The notes under the pieces were generated by a model. It worked only from the letters and a program-made list of their open reading frames with translations. It was not told the origin of the DNA and ran no database searches. DNA of 64,000 bases, from NCBI RefSeq assembly GCF_004104075.1, contig NZ_QOVK01000019.1, forward strand, positions 25,628 through 89,627. Reading direction: 5' to 3'. Positions 61,070 to 64,000 of this stretch are shown here, in pieces (within the stretch, counting starts at the first letter, position 1; each line of letters begins with the position of its first letter). This DNA comes from Leeuwenhoekiella polynyae (lineage in GTDB: Bacteria; Bacteroidota; Bacteroidia; Flavobacteriales; Flavobacteriaceae). Made by a program: the position numbers and the translations under genes.

Positions 61070-63874
61070 ATGGCAGAAGTAAAGAACATGAGGTTAAATA
61101 AGGTATTGCGTGAACTTAATATTTCACTAGATCGTGCTGTTGATTTTCTTAAGGAAAAGGGGCATGATATAGAGGCGCGCCCTACCACAAAAATCTCTGC
61201 CGAAATCTACGGAGTGTTGTCTGATCAATTTCAGACTGATGCTAGTAAAAAAGTAGCTTCAAAAGAGGCTGCTCAGGAGAAACAGAAGGAGAAAGAAGCT
61301 ATACGCCAAGCCCGCGAAGAAGAGATTGAAGAAAAACGTCAGGAACGTGAGCCTCAGCAGGAGGTTATTCGTGCTAAGTCAAATCTTCAAGGATTTAAGC
61401 AGGTTGGTAAAATTGATTTAGATAAGTCTGGAAAGCTAAAAGATCCTGAAGCTGAAAAACCTAAAGCAAAAGAAACTCCTGTTAAAAAGGAGGAGCCTGT
61501 TGCAGAGGTTGAGAAGGAAGTGGTTAAAGCAGAAAAGGCTGTTGAATCAGTAAAGGAGCAGAAGGTTGAAGAAAAGCCGGCTCCAAAAGCGGAATCAGTT
61601 GAGAAAACTCCTGTGCAGGAGCAAAAAGAAGCTGCTACAGCTGAACCGAAAAAAGTTGAACAGGAAGAGAAATCTCCTGAAGCTAAGGCAGAAGAGCCAA
61701 AATTAGGTGATGATGTTTTAAAAACCGACTATAAGAAATTAGACGGGCCTAACTTTACTGGTCAGAAAATTGATCTTTCTCAGTTTAAAAAACCAGAGAA
61801 AAAGAAAAAGCCTGTAGCTAACAAAGACGATAAAAAGCGTAAACGTAAGCGTATAAGTAAATCTCCTGGAGCTAATCCTAGTTCTGGAGGGAATAATAAC
61901 AATAATAACAGAGGTAGAAATCAAAGAGGCGGAAGCCGTAGAAATGCTCCTGTTGTTAAAGAAGAGCCTACAGAGGAAGAAGTACAAAAACAAGTGCGTG
62001 AAACACTTGAAAAACTTCAAGGTAAATCTAGTAAAGGTAAAGGTGCTAAATATCGTAGAGATAAAAGGGATCAGCATCGTCAGAAGAATGAAACTGAGCA
62101 AGCTCAGCAAGAAGCAGATAACAAAGTATTAAAAGTAACAGAGTTTGTAACGGTAAGTGAAGTTGCAACGATGATGGATGTTTCAGTAACTCAAATTATA
62201 TCTGCGTGTATGTCGCTGGGTATGATGGTGACGATGAATCAGCGTCTCGATGCAGAAACACTTTCAATTGTAGCAGACGAATTTGGTTACGAGGTAGACT
62301 TTGTGAATGCAGATATAGAAGAATCTGTAGCTGTAGAAGAAGATGCAGAAGAAGATCTTAAGGCAAGAGCCCCTATTGTTACGGTAATGGGACATGTTGA
62401 CCACGGTAAAACTTCACTTCTGGATTATATACGTGAAGAAAATGTTATTGCAGGTGAAAGTGGTGGGATAACACAGCACATAGGTGCGTATGGTGTTACT
62501 TTAAAAGACGGTCAGAAAATTGCATTTTTAGATACTCCGGGTCACGAGGCCTTCACGGCGATGCGTGCGCGTGGTGCTCAGGTTACAGATATTGCGATTA
62601 TTGTAATCGCAGCAGATGATGATGTGATGCCGCAAACTAAAGAAGCGATATCTCATGCTCAAGCCGCTGGGGTGCCTATTGTTTTTGCGATAAACAAAGT
62701 AGATAAGCCAACGGCAAATCCTGAAAAGATAAAAGAGCAGCTGGCAGGTATGAATTTACTGGTTGAAGATTGGGGGGGTAAAATACAATCTCACGATATT
62801 TCAGCAAAAACAGGAATTGGTGTTCCTGAATTATTAGAAAAAGTATTGCTTGAAGCAGAAATATTAGAGCTTAAAGCAAATCCTGATAAACGTGCTAACG
62901 GTACTGTAGTTGAAGCTTTCTTAGATAAAGGTCGTGGGTATGTGTCTACGATACTAGTTGAAGGTGGTACGCTAAGAATCGGAGATTATGTTCTTGCCGG
63001 TACAAATAGCGGTAAAGTAAAAGCGATGCACGATGAGCGTGGGAAAGAAATTAAAGAAGCGGGTCCTTCGACTCCAGTTTCTATTTTAGGTCTCGACGGT
63101 GCTCCTCAGGCGGGTGATAAGTTTAATGTGATGTTAGATGAGCGTGAGGCTAAAGATATTGCAAATAAACGTACACAGCTGCAACGGGAGCAATCTGTTA
63201 GAACTCAGAAGCATATTACGCTTGATGAGATCGGTAGACGTATCGCGCTTGGTGACTTTAAAGAACTTAATATTATTTTGAAAGGTGATGTTGATGGTTC
63301 TGTAGAAGCCTTGATAGATAGTTTTGGTAAATTGTCTACTGAAGAGATTGTTGTAAATATCATACATAAAGGAGTTGGTGCAATCACTGAAAGTGATGTG
63401 CTGCTTGCTTCGGCATCAGATGCTATTATCATTGGATTTAATGTGCGTCCTGCAGGTAATGCAAGGCAAGTTGCTGATAAAGAAGAAATCGACATCCGTA
63501 CTTATTCGATTATTTACGATGCGATAAATGATCTTAAAGATGCAATGGAGGGAATGCTTTCTCCTGTTATGAAGGAGGAAATTACCGGTAATGCTGAAAT
63601 TAGAGAAACATTTAAAATATCTAAAATTGGGACCATTGCGGGTTGTATGGTTACTTCTGGTAAAATATTTCGTAATAATGGAGTTCGTTTAATTAGAGAT
63701 GGAGTGGTGGTTTATACCGGAGAGCTAGCATCTCTGAAGCGCTTTAAAGATGATGTGCGTGAAGTTGCTAAAGGTTATGATTGTGGTATGCAAATCAAAA
63801 ACTACAATGATATTCGAGAAGGTGATATCGTAGAATCCTATCATGAAGTAGCTGTTAAGAAGAAATTGAAATAA
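61070..63874 (+). CDS. infB: Translation initiation factor IF-2
   Basis: GTPase that places initiator tRNA on the 30S subunit. 934 residues. The N-terminal domain ([20 protein letters not shown]) is followed by a Lys/Glu/Ala-rich low-complexity linker at about 65-350, including an Asn/Arg/Gly patch ([19 protein letters not shown]). The GTPase domain begins near 440 with G1 [10 protein letters not shown]2 [11 protein letters not shown]3 DTPGHEAF, G4 NKVD and G5 SAKTGIG. Domains II-IV follow and end VAVKKKLK. Last gene of the rimP-nusA-infB operon, closed by a terminator at 63942. Confidence 0.97.
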   Translation: MAEVKNMRLNKVLRELNISLDRAVDFLKEKGHDIEARPTTKISAEIYGVLSDQFQTDASKKVASKEAAQEKQKEKEAIRQAREEEIEEKRQEREPQQEVIRAKSNLQGFKQVGKIDLDKSGKLKDPEAEKPKAKETPVKKEEPVAEVEKEVVKAEKAVESVKEQKVEEKPAPKAESVEKTPVQEQKEAATAEPKKVEQEEKSPEAKAEEPKLGDDVLKTDYKKLDGPNFTGQKIDLSQFKKPEKKKKPVANKDDKKRKRKRISKSPGANPSSGGNNNNNNRGRNQRGGSRRNAPVVKEEPTEEEVQKQVRETLEKLQGKSSKGKGAKYRRDKRDQHRQKNETEQAQQEADNKVLKVTEFVTVSEVATMMDVSVTQIISACMSLGMMVTMNQRLDAETLSIVADEFGYEVDFVNADIEESVAVEEDAEEDLKARAPIVTVMGHVDHGKTSLLDYIREENVIAGESGGITQHIGAYGVTLKDGQKIAFLDTPGHEAFTAMRARGAQVTDIAIIVIAADDDVMPQTKEAISHAQAAGVPIVFAINKVDKPTANPEKIKEQLAGMNLLVEDWGGKIQSHDISAKTGIGVPELLEKVLLEAEILELKANPDKRANGTVVEAFLDKGRGYVSTILVEGGTLRIGDYVLAGTNSGKVKAMHDERGKEIKEAGPSTPVSILGLDGAPQAGDKFNVMLDEREAKDIANKRTQLQREQSVRTQKHITLDEIGRRIALGDFKELNIILKGDVDGSVEALIDSFGKLSTEEIVVNIIHKGVGAITESDVLLASASDAIIIGFNVRPAGNARQVADKEEIDIRTYSIIYDAINDLKDAMEGMLSPVMKEEITGNAEIRETFKISKIGTIAGCMVTSGKIFRNNGVRLIRDGVVVYTGELASLKRFKDDVREVAKGYDCGMQIKNYNDIREGDIVESYHEVAVKKKLK

Positions 63875-63941
63875 GATTCAAATTCTTATGTCTAGTCCTA
63901 AATAAACGATACAGATTATTGATGGATTAAATTTATAATTT

Positions 63942-63976
63942 AAAGCTTGACGATTCTATTATCGTCAAGCTTTTTT
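63942..63976 (+). terminator. Terminator of rimP-nusA-infB
   Basis: A perfect 13-bp stem, AAAGCTTGACGAT (63942-63954) with ATCGTCAAGCTTT (63961-63973), a 6-base loop and a T-run. Confidence 0.93.
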
Positions 63977-64000
63977 GATTTATACCGTTTTGGTTTTATC

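Overview
The window is a chromosomal segment of a member of the Bacteroidetes, almost certainly a marine-type Flavobacteriaceae. The evidence is: two SusC/SusD pairs, an ECF sigma/FecR surface-signalling cassette, lipoproteins of the flavobacterial type, DUF5686 and DUF2723 proteins, AT-rich spacers, few Shine-Dalgarno sequences, and promoters of the Bacteroidetes form (TTG, a spacer of about 19 bases, then TAnnTTTG). Genus cannot be fixed from sequence reading alone.

Layout. 1-6213: a short-chain polyprenyl synthase, two small proteins, and the TCA genes sucA-sucB, followed by a frameshifted relic of a small gene (6281-6495). 6775-16041: a six-gene island with ECF sigma factor, FecR anti-sigma, STN-type SusC, SusD, a HExxH zinc-metallohydrolase lipoprotein and a DUF4302 lipoprotein; it carries no carbohydrate-active enzyme. 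16205-19051: polA. 19146-23835 (minus): a second, solitary SusC/SusD pair. 24397-28819: a translation block, rplM-rpsI, rpsB-tsf, pyrH, frr, with well-formed promoters, hairpins and terminators. 28901-35153: a DUF5686 barrel protein, an MMPL/RND transporter, asnS. 35423-40389: a lipoprotein, a 7-TM protein with an adjoining histidine kinase/response regulator, rpoN and a membrane protein. 40377-43588 (minus): an ExbB, small membrane protein, ExbD, ExbD and PorT-like barrel cluster, the likely energiser of TonB-dependent uptake. 43663-43750: tRNA-Ser. 43845-48867: ansA, an acyltransferase, TatD, a retropepsin-like protein, a 122-bp tandem repeat and a glycosylasparaginase. 49001-56096: metallophosphoesterase, a surface protein, a cysteine-free thioredoxin fold, a polysaccharide deacetylase and a DUF2723 membrane protein. 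56451-57790: tRNA-Gln followed by a graveyard of two broken transposases bounded by a 15-bp direct repeat. 57794-63874: a small unknown, a double UspA protein and the rimP-nusA-infB operon.

How the parts fit. SusC/SusD systems need energy from an ExbB/ExbD motor; one is encoded in the same window. The first SusC has an STN domain and sits behind a sigma/FecR pair, so ligand binding outside is expected to switch on transcription of the island; the second SusC lacks STN and has no regulator beside it. Everything else is mainly housekeeping. The most unusual items are the metallohydrolase/DUF4302 island, the 122-bp repeat with a palindrome in each unit, the insertion scar behind tRNA-Gln, the cysteine-free thioredoxin and the 7-TM/two-component set. 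I found no CRISPR array, prophage, toxin-antitoxin pair or recognisable defence system.
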